From Persicirhabdus sediminis (GTDB taxonomy: Bacteria; Verrucomicrobiota; Verrucomicrobiia; Verrucomicrobiales; Akkermansiaceae): DNA of 64,000 bases. The position numbers were made by a program, and so were the translations under genes. The stretch covers positions 1-64,000 of the forward strand of contig NZ_JAENIM010000037.1 of NCBI RefSeq assembly GCF_016595495.1, read 5' to 3'. Under the pieces are notes generated by a model. That model saw only the letters and a program-made list of their open reading frames with translations, searched no databases and was not told the origin of the DNA. The stretch's first letter is position 1; each line of letters starts with the position of its first letter. Below are positions 17,560 to 26,150 of the stretch, one piece after another.

Positions 17560-18984
17560 ATGAAAATGATCAAACACCTAATTTTAGGCGTCAGCCTAAG
17601 CCTAACAAGCCTGCTTTCCGCCGCAGAAAAACCCAACATACTCGTCATCCTGCTAGATGACATGTGCTACAATGCACTTGGCTACACTGGCAGTGAAGTC
17701 ATCAAGACTCCTAACTTGGATAGCATTTGCAAGCAGGGAGTATTTTTCCCACAGGGCTACGTCACTCACGGCGTCTGCGCGCCATCTCGCGCTGGTCTCA
17801 TGACTGGCCGCTACCAAGCTCGCTTTGGTTATGAAACACTCAGCGGCGGCATTGCCCACGCCACAGAGATCGAGCACGGCATGGATACTAACGAAATCAC
17901 CATCGCCCAGTTGCTCAAGCCAGCTGGCTACAAATCAGCCGCCATCGGCAAATGGCACTTAGGTGAAGTGAAAAGATTCCTCCCTCTACAGCGCGGTTTC
18001 GACTATAACATGAAAGCTGTTGGCTACCCTACATTCAAAGACGCCAAAAAGAATTACCTGTTAATTAATGAAGAAAAGCAGCCGTGGCCAGAAGACGCCT
18101 ACCGCACAGACCTTCACACGGATTACGCTATCAAGTGGCTGAAAGAAACCGCGCCCAAGAATCCATTCTTCCTCTACTATTCACTCAATGCCATGCATAC
18201 GCCTATCGTCGCTCCGATAGGCAAGGAAAACTACGGCATCCATCCCTACGTTGGCATGATGGAAAATGTTGACCAAAACGTTGGTCGCCTACTCAGCACG
18301 CTCGACGAGTTAGGTGAAAGAGAAAATACTATCATCTTCTTCCTCAATGATAACGGAGGCATCACGCTACAAAAAGGAATCAAAGCAAAAGACCTGCCAA
18401 AAATTCAAGCCGCTATCAATAACGGTCCATACAAAGCTAACAAAGCAAGCCTCGAAGAAGGTGGCGTGCGCGTGCCATTTGCCATCCACTGGCCAGGAAA
18501 AATCGGCAGCAAAGAAGACTTCGCTGGCCCTATCATCAGCCTAGACATCTTCCCAACTATCGCGGCAGCCGCCGGTGTAGCTCTCCCAGCAGACCGTGAA
18601 ATCGACGGCATCAACCTGCTGCCGTACCTAACTGGCAAAAAAGCACCACTTACCGATCGTCAATTTCTCTGGCGCTGGGGCCGCGGTCATGCCGTTCGCC
18701 AAGGTGACTGGAAACTTGTTTGGCCTGTAGACAAAAGTGTTTATGCAGCAGCGCTCAAACGTGAAGGCATCACACCAATCAAATCCAACAGACCAAACCC
18801 AGACCGCAGGTTTTACGCCGCTCCTCAGCTATACAATCTAGCAGACGACCCATCAGAAACCACTGATCTAGCTGCAAAATTCCCAGAGGTGCTAGAGCGC
18901 ATGAAACAAGAGTCGGTTAAATTCGACGCCATCGCTAAACCATATACTGAGGGCGAAATGAGTACTTGGCCAAAGAAACCGTAA
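17560..18984 (+). CDS. Cysteine-type sulfatase
   Basis: The 474-residue exported S1-type sulfatase has a signal peptide ending near 'LLSAAE'. It is followed by 'KPNILVILLDDMCYNALG', the formylglycine motif VCAPSRAGL (Cys73) and GKWHLGE. 'FFLNDNGG' supplies later metal ligands. It is the only plus-strand gene in the island and has its own strong terminator. Like the other two, it needs a formylglycine-generating enzyme or anSME, which must lie elsewhere in the genome. Confidence 0.93.
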   Translation: MKMIKHLILGVSLSLTSLLSAAEKPNILVILLDDMCYNALGYTGSEVIKTPNLDSICKQGVFFPQGYVTHGVCAPSRAGLMTGRYQARFGYETLSGGIAHATEIEHGMDTNEITIAQLLKPAGYKSAAIGKWHLGEVKRFLPLQRGFDYNMKAVGYPTFKDAKKNYLLINEEKQPWPEDAYRTDLHTDYAIKWLKETAPKNPFFLYYSLNAMHTPIVAPIGKENYGIHPYVGMMENVDQNVGRLLSTLDELGERENTIIFFLNDNGGITLQKGIKAKDLPKIQAAINNGPYKANKASLEEGGVRVPFAIHWPGKIGSKEDFAGPIISLDIFPTIAAAAGVALPADREIDGINLLPYLTGKKAPLTDRQFLWRWGRGHAVRQGDWKLVWPVDKSVYAAALKREGITPIKSNRPNPDRRFYAAPQLYNLADDPSETTDLAAKFPEVLERMKQESVKFDAIAKPYTEGEMSTWPKKP

Positions 18985-19016
18985 GCAAATAACTTTTCCA
19001 TGTTAGTATAAAATTA

Positions 19017-19050
19017 AGGCGATCGCGCAGCTGCGCGATCGCCTTTTTTG
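19017..19050 (+). terminator. Perfect palindromic terminator
   Basis: A fully self-complementary 28-base palindrome, AGGCGATCGCGCAG and its reverse complement, is followed by six T residues, 32 bases after the sulfatase stop. It contains GCGATCGC twice and CAGCTG at its centre. Confidence 0.9.
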
Positions 19051-19106
19051 TATTACTCTGCTCCAGCTAGAAAGTGCATACACTCACTAACCAGCTGGGA
19101 AGAAAC

Positions 19107-20663
19107 TTATCTCCAAAGCTGTGCTCTCACAGCTTCTGTGTTTTTCTCGAAGGACTTGAATGAATCCACCTTAGCGCCGCCCCACATTCTATCAGCCATG
19201 ACAGATAGAGGCAGTTGATAGTATTGCTCAAACCACTCATCAGCTTGATGCTCAGCCTTGTTGCACCACAGGCACACTTTGTAACCAAGCACCTGATCAG
19301 TAAGAATTGGCTTCCAATTTTCATACAAATAATCAGGACGCATGTAGCCATAATCGCCAGGTTTTCCATCGCCCGCCATCGGCGTTACGTAGAGTGAGTC
19401 TTTGCCTTCCTCTGGGGTAAGAATCACAGGATAACCTTCTGCTAGAATTGCATTCTGCCGCGGGCGGTTCCACACATTCACCACAATATCTTTGGCTGGA
19501 TGAATGCTAGTTTCATTGCGTTTCTTTTTGTTCGGGCTGAAGTTCCACCAGTTCCAAATCTGTGTCGTTTTGCCGTGTGACTTTACCAGCTCGTTGACTT
19601 CATTGATCCAGTGAACAAAAATATCCCCCGGCATCTCGTAGCCCATAGCCTTCGCTGCGGCCACCATCTCTGGCGCTTGATTCTTCTCCGCATCATACTG
19701 CCACTCGTCACCACCAATGTGGAAATATTGACTGTCGAATAGCGGAATCCACTCGTTGAGCAGCTTGTTGATCCACTCACGGTTTTCCTCTTTAGAAACA
19801 TCAATCACCCACGCGAGGTCTTTCTTGTTAGCTTCCTCACCCTGCCATTTTGCTTGGCGCATACTTGGGGATTTGAAGCCTAACTCAGGCGCATAATTAG
19901 TGATCCAGGTAGCGTGTGCCGGCAGATCAATTTCAGGTACGATCTCGATGTGATACTTAGCCGCGTAATCTTGCAGGTGGCGGATGTCTTTTTTCGAATA
20001 CGCCTGCTCGCTAGCTAGCCCCGGATAAACATCACTCTCTAAGCGAAATCCATTCCACTCAGTGAAATGCAAATGCAGCACGTTCATCTTCAAACGAGCC
20101 ATCTGACGCATCAGCTTCTCCAAAAACTCCACCTCAAAATAATGACGACCACAGTCTACCATGAAGGCGCGCTGCTTCACCTGAGGTTGATCTATCACTT
20201 TGCCTTTCATCACGCCATCAGCATTTCCAGCCAGCTGGCTCAATGTCTGCAAACCGTAAAAAATACCTGTGTTTGTTGATGCTGTTAGCTTGATCTGATC
20301 AGCCACTTCCAGCTGGTAGCCCTCAGCCCCCAGCTCATTGTTAGCTGCATCTAGCTGGATCAACAAATGTGCTGATTTAGCATCACCCTGCTTCACCGCA
20401 ATCTTACTCACTTCGGACCACTCAGCTTTGAATATCTCCAACTCACCAGCTAGCTCCGCCTGCTGGCCACCTGCTACAAAAATACCTAACTCACTAGGCC
20501 ACGCCAACACACCCTCTGCCTGCTGCCACTCCTGCGTCGCTGGTAAAGTTACTTGCTCATCACCAGCTTGCGCTACAGCCCCAGAAAAACTAACCCATAC
20601 CCCCACAGCTGCTGCCATCAGGCCCGAGCTATAATAACGACTCCTCTGCATAAAACCATTCAT
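19107..20663 (-). CDS. Beta-N-acetylhexosaminidase, GH20 family (copy 2)
   Basis: The ATG at 20661-20663 (MNGFMQRSRYYSSG) is preferred over one 13 codons upstream because it gives 518 residues, the same length as copy 1, and places the catalytic HIGGDEW pair at Asp319-Glu320 exactly as in copy 1. The signal segment is almost identical to copy 1. The barrel region shows long identical blocks, while the linker after the signal and the C-terminal third are more divergent. The role is cleavage of terminal N-acetylhexosamines from glycans, probably after desulfation by the neighbouring enzymes. Confidence 0.95.
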   Translation of the reverse strand: MNGFMQRSRYYSSGLMAAAVGVWVSFSGAVAQAGDEQVTLPATQEWQQAEGVLAWPSELGIFVAGGQQAELAGELEIFKAEWSEVSKIAVKQGDAKSAHLLIQLDAANNELGAEGYQLEVADQIKLTASTNTGIFYGLQTLSQLAGNADGVMKGKVIDQPQVKQRAFMVDCGRHYFEVEFLEKLMRQMARLKMNVLHLHFTEWNGFRLESDVYPGLASEQAYSKKDIRHLQDYAAKYHIEIVPEIDLPAHATWITNYAPELGFKSPSMRQAKWQGEEANKKDLAWVIDVSKEENREWINKLLNEWIPLFDSQYFHIGGDEWQYDAEKNQAPEMVAAAKAMGYEMPGDIFVHWINEVNELVKSHGKTTQIWNWWNFSPNKKKRNETSIHPAKDIVVNVWNRPRQNAILAEGYPVILTPEEGKDSLYVTPMAGDGKPGDYGYMRPDYLYENWKPILTDQVLGYKVCLWCNKAEHQADEWFEQYYQLPLSVMADRMWGGAKVDSFKSFEKNTEAVRAQLWR

Positions 20664-20787
20664 CAACCAGATACTACGCATCCACATGCATTCATCTAGC
20701 ATGAAGAAAGACCCGGTTTTTAACCTAAACGATTAAATCTAAACATTCTCAAACTCCTCTATCAAGGAGCGAAAACACAGCTCTCTA

Positions 20788-23700
20788 TCAATCCACCAGC
20801 TGCTTCGCCTTGCGGATCGCTGCTTTTGCTCGGTCAGTTTGCATCACAATGATGCCATTTTCATCCACGACGAGGTGCGGAAGCCGAGCCGCTTTGAACA
20901 CCGCTTGAATTGGCTGATCTGCTGCCTCTAGAGCAAAGCGAGTTTTGAAATCGGGGAATTGATTCGCTAACACCTCATCCACCTCCCGCTGCGGCCACGT
21001 CGTATGAATGATGAAAATATCCAGTTCCGGATTCTCTTTCACTAACTTCTCATGCAAAGGCAGTGTATTGCTAGACCACATCAGTGACCTGTCCATTGCC
21101 TGAAATAAGAATACCTTCACCTTGCCCTTAGCGTTCACATCCACTGGCTCGGCGTGATACCATTTCTCAATCTTCAGCTCCGGCATCGGCTGGCCAATCA
21201 AATCCACAGTGTTATACCTAGCGTCATGCCACTGGTAACTTGTTGGCTCAATGATTTGAATATTCTGGTCGCCAGTCTTAACCCGAGTTTTAGACCACTT
21301 GGTTCTGTCGGTGGGATCCCATTTCACGGTCAAGTCCAGCCAACCCGAAACCAAACCATCGATTTTGAATGAGCCATCTTTCAGACTAACATCTGTAAGC
21401 GCCGAACCATGTGAGTAAGCTAGCGATACAGGCTGCCTGTATCCATGAGCTTGTACGGTTTCCCCTTTCACGGGTTTACCGTGACGATCCAACAGAACTC
21501 CACTGACATGCTGATCAGCCTTAGGCAAAACAATATTTTCAACCCTTACTGATTCGCCAGCTATCACAACTATAGCATTGCTGTCACTTTCACCATAACC
21601 GCTATGAGCTACGGAGATGTTCAGCTCCACTCCAACTGGTGCCAGATTCTCAAAATGATAATGTCCATTCTTGTCAGTTAGTTGCTCTCGCCGCCACTCT
21701 TGTGGTAAACCTCCCCAGAGCATAACATTAGCGCCCATTATAGGAGCCCCCTCCTCATCTATAACTATCCCTGTAATCGCGGTGGATGGATCATTTTTCA
21801 CCACGATCTTAGCTTCAGTTTCGCCTAACTTCCATTCCTGAAAAGTTGTGGAGTATAGCTCACCTTTTCTCACGAAGATCCTAACTAATTCGGTCTCAAG
21901 ATTAGCCTCCTTACTGAAATCTTCCGAAGTGAATTCAAAAGCAAAACGACCTTCAGCGTCACTTAATTGATCCATTGGACCAAATTGTCTGTGCTGACTT
22001 TGGCTTCTAATAATGACCTCAGCCCCTTCTACAGCTAAGCCATTTACATCGACGACTTGTCCTTTGATCGAAGAAATAACTTCCTGGTTTAGAGCTGAAA
22101 ATTCTATATCAACAGTCTTAGTCTCCCCTGCTCCGATTTCTAAAGAATAATATTCATTATTGTCAGCATAGCCCTCAGGGCGTAGCTGCTGATATTGAAC
22201 TGTGCATTTTCCAGCTGGAACTCGGAGTTCATATCCACCAGCAAGTGATTCCCTTGTCTCACTATCAATCGGGCTCACCTTAACATAAGCCACCTTAGCT
22301 AAAGAAATAGCTGCAGCTTTGTTCTCACCTACACTCACTTTTTCAACGACCTTATCCCGAGGAGCTATAAATTCGTCAACTAAGGCAGGGGGGACATTCA
22401 GCAAAATTTCATAGGTTCCAGCTGGAAGCTGTTTAAAAGAATAGCGGCCCGTTTTATCAGTGAGCACGATGTCTCGATATAATTGGTCCCTGTTAAAAGC
22501 GTAAACCGCAACACCTTCGGCTTCACTGCCGTCGGGAAGAGAAACCTGACCGTCTAGATTACCTGCAGGCTTTAACTTAAAAGTACTAACACCATCAAGA
22601 GGAACGTAAGCCGAGGTAAAGAAAAGCGCTGTCTTGTTTGCAACGTTTGCGTAGGATTCCCAATCGTGGAGCAGATACGCCCTTGTAAACTCAGGAATGT
22701 TAGCAATGGTACAAAAACCTTGCTCATCAGTAACAGCTGAAAAAAGATCCTCTGCTAGCTCTCTTGGGATTCCTACGCCACCATAACCGAACCTACTCAT
22801 TGGATGGTCACTAGGCAGCTGACGTAATAGCCTGCCAACCCTAACGTTCATTCCAGCAGCAGGAGTTCCATCAGCTTGGAAATACTGAGCTCTAGCTGAT
22901 CTCACTTTTTCTAATCTCAAGGTAAACGTCTTCTCACCAGGTACGAGTTTTTTACTGTCATAATCACTAGCGATAAAAATTCCTTTGCCTGCTGCATAAG
23001 CTACAAAATCTACAGCATCACGACCAGACATGATGTCTCTTTCTTCTTTAGGGTAACTCGAGCTCGCATCAAATCGATACTCGCCAGACGCATCCGTCTT
23101 GCCCTTTGACAAGACATCATACGAGTTTGAATAGGCGGTAAACTTCCTCACATACACCGTAGCGTTAGAAGCTGGCTTACCAGCTGGATCGAGCACGGTG
23201 ACGGTGACTATGTTATCTCCAGCTGGATCTAACTTCACGCCAGCTTGTGGTGCGGCAGGAGCCTTTTGCTGAGCCTCTTTTTCAAATTCAACTTCGAGTT
23301 CAATGGTTTCGCCAGGTTGCAACTCAATCTCGAACTCTTCTTTATTTGGCTGATATCCAACAGGTGCAGCACTCCCATTATAAAACTGAACCGTTTGCTT
23401 CCCCGTTCTAACTTTATGCCTAAACATTGCCATCATTCTAGGCTCATCCAATTCAATAGGCTTCTTTGTCAAAGCATCAAGCATCTTCCACTGGATAAAA
23501 GCCGCAGCCTCCATTTTGATAGGTTCCGTAGTGACTACCCCTCCTTCGAGAACAGACACTACTAGTTCCCCCTGCTTAGCAATATTTTGCTCTGACAGAC
23601 TAGAGTAATTAAGTTCATATAAAGGTTTAGGTAAATGCCTAATAACAACACCATACGGTTTATCGGAATGAGGTAGCTGAGTTAGTTCAAACTTGCCCTC

Positions 23701-25701
23701 GTTGTCAGTGAAAGTTTCAGCATAGTAGTAATTATACATGCGACCATAGGCCCCTACTAGTACTCCATGAGCACCATTTCCATTCACGTCTAGCACCTGA
23801 CCACGGATTGAAGACGCCGTCGCGAGGGTAAACACCTTTGATTCTCCGCCTAATAGATGGTTCTCCGTCAAAATTCCACTATTCTTACCGGTGAGGTTAG
23901 CGTATTCTTTGCCGTCATGCATTAAATAGACTCCTCCTGCATCTGGAATATAGGAAACATCGCACCATCCATCCAAATCTGTGACTCCAGTGAAGACCTG
24001 TGCTCCTAGCTCTCGGCCTAGGTCTACTGTACTAAGTGTTGGTCCAGGATCACCTAGTAAAACTGGCTTACTCAGTGCATAACTTTCAAAAAATACCGAC
24101 AGTCCAACAGCTGGACTCTGATCAGGCTTCAAAAACCTTACCTTGGCGGAGGATGTCTTTTCTAACTTTATCTGCGCATTCCTCAATTCGCTGTCAATTT
24201 GAGAGCCAACACGTAACCAGGGATCAAAGTACACCCCTGACTTCTCCCCCTTTGCATGCAGGTGCAAATGGTTCAGCCCCTCATGTTCATGAAACAGCTC
24301 AGTCACATCAAAACGCATTATACCCAGAGCATCCGTCATTCCTGAATCAACGATGACATGTTCACCCCGCTCAGCTGAATACATCTGCACATACACCGTA
24401 GCGTTAGGCGCTGGCTGGCCAGCTGGATCGAGCACCTTGACGGTGACGATGTTCTCACCTATCAACTCTTCATTCTCGCTGGCTACTTCCTCTTGGATGA
24501 CTTCCTCTTGGATGACTTCCTCTTGGATGACTTCCTCTTGGATGACTTCTTGTTGGAGGGTTTCCTCAGGGGCTTTGGTGAAGCCTGTGGAGGTGAAGAT
24601 GCCGATGCAGGTGATGACAAATAGCGCTGAGAATAAACGTAATCCTTTGCGGTAGTTAGCGATGCCTAGCAAGCGATTTTTTAGATCAGCTGAACTTTCC
24701 AATACACTTACAGCGCCAACCATCGTTGGACTTTGGTGCATATTTTCTAGCAAGTTCAATAAGGCGTGACCGTAGCTGTCGCGGTGGTTTTCGCCAATTT
24801 TACTCAGCACCCAGCTATCGCAGGCGGCCTCAGCTTCGATGCGGATGCGCTTGCATGCTAGCCAGACCAGTGGGTTAAACCAATGCAGCACCTGCGCCAC
24901 TAACATCAGCGCATTGAACCATAGGTCGCGGCGTTTCACATGACCTAACTCGTGCAGTAAAATCATTTCTAGATCAGCGCGTTCCAGCTCGCCTAGCAGC
25001 TGGCGAGGAAATAAAATCGTTGGCCGAAATAATCCGGTCACCGCAGGTGAGCCAACTTGATAGCTCAGTACCACTCGTGGCAGACGAGACATAACCGCCA
25101 GCTGGCCAGCCTGATTCAAAGCATCTATCAGCTCATCCGATTCTACTCTACGACCAGACCGGATCACCAACTGAAGATGGGTGATATTTACTAACAACAT
25201 CACCGCAAATATAACGCAACCAGCAAGCCAAGCTCTCATCAGGTAGAGAGACCAGTCAATTTGGCTCACTTGATTTTCACTCAGTACTGGCTGCATTTCT
25301 GGCTGAGCAAACTCCTCCTGAATAGGCAAGACTGCCGACGGCGCCTCGGCTTCGCTGTACGAGAAGGACTCTGCATTTGGCTCAGCGGGTTCGACAAATT
25401 CCTGTGGCATTTCAGCTGGCGGACTCAGCTCAGCTAGCTGGTCCGTCGCAGCTGACTCAACTGACTCAACTGACTCATTTTGCTCAGCTGTCGCCACATC
25501 TCCCCTAGCAAACACAGTTTCCCACGATGTCTCAGCACTTGGCGGAGAAATTAAAAGCAACCTAACCACAACCAGCAAACTGAGCCCGTGGCGCCAGCTG
25601 GGAGCAATGCGTTTTCCTGCGATGAGCAAGAGTAGAAAAATGACCACAGCTAACACACTGGCTATCGCTGAGGCCTCGAGAACTTGTTCAAATAAGCCCA
25701 T
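20788..25701 (-). CDS. Giant M56 (BlaR1/MecR1-like) membrane receptor with carboxypeptidase-regulatory-like domains and redoxin-like tail
   Basis: The 1637-residue protein starts 2 bases after the blaI stop. Membrane helices lie near residues 10-28, 38-52, 158-178 and 356-374. The zinc protease motif HELGH is at about 250-254, followed by the conserved 'EAEAACDSWVLS'. This is the BlaR1-type M56 module that signals by proteolysis toward its partner repressor. The outer part is not a penicillin-binding sensor. After a QEEVI repeat (about 384-405) come many carboxypeptidase-regulatory-like beta-sandwich domains ('GQVLDVNG', 'GVVIDEEG', 'GVLLDRHG') and a C-terminal thioredoxin-like fold with a cis-proline segment (RLPHLVVDENG) but no CxxC. 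The ligand is unknown. Confidence 0.85.
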   Translation of the reverse strand: MGLFEQVLEASAIASVLAVVIFLLLLIAGKRIAPSWRHGLSLLVVVRLLLISPPSAETSWETVFARGDVATAEQNESVESVESAATDQLAELSPPAEMPQEFVEPAEPNAESFSYSEAEAPSAVLPIQEEFAQPEMQPVLSENQVSQIDWSLYLMRAWLAGCVIFAVMLLVNITHLQLVIRSGRRVESDELIDALNQAGQLAVMSRLPRVVLSYQVGSPAVTGLFRPTILFPRQLLGELERADLEMILLHELGHVKRRDLWFNALMLVAQVLHWFNPLVWLACKRIRIEAEAACDSWVLSKIGENHRDSYGHALLNLLENMHQSPTMVGAVSVLESSADLKNRLLGIANYRKGLRLFSALFVITCIGIFTSTGFTKAPEETLQQEVIQEEVIQEEVIQEEVIQEEVASENEELIGENIVTVKVLDPAGQPAPNATVYVQMYSAERGEHVIVDSGMTDALGIMRFDVTELFHEHEGLNHLHLHAKGEKSGVYFDPWLRVGSQIDSELRNAQIKLEKTSSAKVRFLKPDQSPAVGLSVFFESYALSKPVLLGDPGPTLSTVDLGRELGAQVFTGVTDLDGWCDVSYIPDAGGVYLMHDGKEYANLTGKNSGILTENHLLGGESKVFTLATASSIRGQVLDVNGNGAHGVLVGAYGRMYNYYYAETFTDNEGKFELTQLPHSDKPYGVVIRHLPKPLYELNYSSLSEQNIAKQGELVVSVLEGGVVTTEPIKMEAAAFIQWKMLDALTKKPIELDEPRMMAMFRHKVRTGKQTVQFYNGSAAPVGYQPNKEEFEIELQPGETIELEVEFEKEAQQKAPAAPQAGVKLDPAGDNIVTVTVLDPAGKPASNATVYVRKFTAYSNSYDVLSKGKTDASGEYRFDASSSYPKEERDIMSGRDAVDFVAYAAGKGIFIASDYDSKKLVPGEKTFTLRLEKVRSARAQYFQADGTPAAGMNVRVGRLLRQLPSDHPMSRFGYGGVGIPRELAEDLFSAVTDEQGFCTIANIPEFTRAYLLHDWESYANVANKTALFFTSAYVPLDGVSTFKLKPAGNLDGQVSLPDGSEAEGVAVYAFNRDQLYRDIVLTDKTGRYSFKQLPAGTYEILLNVPPALVDEFIAPRDKVVEKVSVGENKAAAISLAKVAYVKVSPIDSETRESLAGGYELRVPAGKCTVQYQQLRPEGYADNNEYYSLEIGAGETKTVDIEFSALNQEVISSIKGQVVDVNGLAVEGAEVIIRSQSQHRQFGPMDQLSDAEGRFAFEFTSEDFSKEANLETELVRIFVRKGELYSTTFQEWKLGETEAKIVVKNDPSTAITGIVIDEEGAPIMGANVMLWGGLPQEWRREQLTDKNGHYHFENLAPVGVELNISVAHSGYGESDSNAIVVIAGESVRVENIVLPKADQHVSGVLLDRHGKPVKGETVQAHGYRQPVSLAYSHGSALTDVSLKDGSFKIDGLVSGWLDLTVKWDPTDRTKWSKTRVKTGDQNIQIIEPTSYQWHDARYNTVDLIGQPMPELKIEKWYHAEPVDVNAKGKVKVFLFQAMDRSLMWSSNTLPLHEKLVKENPELDIFIIHTTWPQREVDEVLANQFPDFKTRFALEAADQPIQAVFKAARLPHLVVDENGIIVMQTDRAKAAIRKAKQLVD
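24475..24552. repeat. In-frame 15-bp coding repeat in the M56 receptor
   Basis: About four to five copies of GGATGACTTCCTCTT (plus-strand reading) encode the peptide repeat QEEVI just outside the last membrane helix of the receptor. The period is a multiple of three, so copy-number changes would lengthen the acidic stalk without frameshift. Confidence 0.85.
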
Positions 25702-25703
25702 GA

Positions 25704-26081
25704 TTACTTCTCCTCTTGTTTGGCTAGAAGTTCACGCAGCGCTTTAATTTCATCCTCATCCAGCTTGCGATTCGTCTGCAGGCTGTGAGCTAACAATGGC
25801 ATCAACGAGTTTCTGCAGATGCGCCCGAGAAACGAACTCGTTTCCTGTTGGGTCGCCTGCTCTTTCTCTATCAGCGGGGAGTAAAAATAACGATTGCCTT
25901 CCGTTTTGTAGCTCAGCACCCCTTTTTTCACCAGGCGACCTAGCATGGTTTTCACCGTTTGTGGTTTCCACGCCTCTTCTTTACTCACCGCGCTAACAAT
26001 CTGTTGCGCGCTCAGCGGGCTACTCGCCCACAGTACCTCCATCACCTTCCACTCGGATTCAGAAATCTTGCCATCACTCAT
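25704..26081 (-). CDS. blaI: BlaI/MecI-family repressor
   Basis: The start at MSDGKISESEWKVMEVLW gives 125 residues, normal for the family. An extension of 14 codons upstream would run through the operator. The winged-helix domain ('LSAQQIVSAVSKEEAWKPQTVKTMLGRLVKKGVLSY') binds DNA, and the C-terminal helices dimerise. In BlaI/MecI systems the partner M56 protein triggers repressor cleavage and derepression. Here the partner follows 2 bases downstream. A perfect palindrome lies just upstream of the start. The regulated targets beyond the pair itself are unknown, and no beta-lactamase is present. Confidence 0.93.
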   Translation of the reverse strand: MSDGKISESEWKVMEVLWASSPLSAQQIVSAVSKEEAWKPQTVKTMLGRLVKKGVLSYKTEGNRYFYSPLIEKEQATQQETSSFLGRICRNSLMPLLAHSLQTNRKLDEDEIKALRELLAKQEEK

Positions 26082-26087
26082 AATGAC

Positions 26088-26118
26088 TACATGTGTAATC
26101 AGATCGATTACACATGTA
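26088..26118. promoter_or_regulatory. BlaI operator palindrome
   Basis: TACATGTGTAATC (26088-26100) and GATTACACATGTA (26106-26118) form a perfect 13-bp inverted repeat with a 5-base spacer. The nearer edge is 6 bases upstream of the blaI start. Each arm carries TACA and TGTA elements, the core of BlaI/MecI operators. Its position between the upstream gene and blaI supports autoregulation of the blaI-receptor operon. Confidence 0.85.
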
Positions 26119-26150
26119 AACAACTTTCCCCAACAATCGTATTTTCACCT

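Noticed and set aside
19017-19050. GCGATCGC pair as a HIP1-type site
   Set aside because: Both copies are part of one terminator palindrome, and I did not see the word repeated at high density elsewhere in the window.
25704-26081. Beta-lactam resistance locus
   Set aside because: A BlaI/M56 pair is present, but there is no beta-lactamase or penicillin-binding protein gene and the receptor lacks the penicillin-binding sensor.
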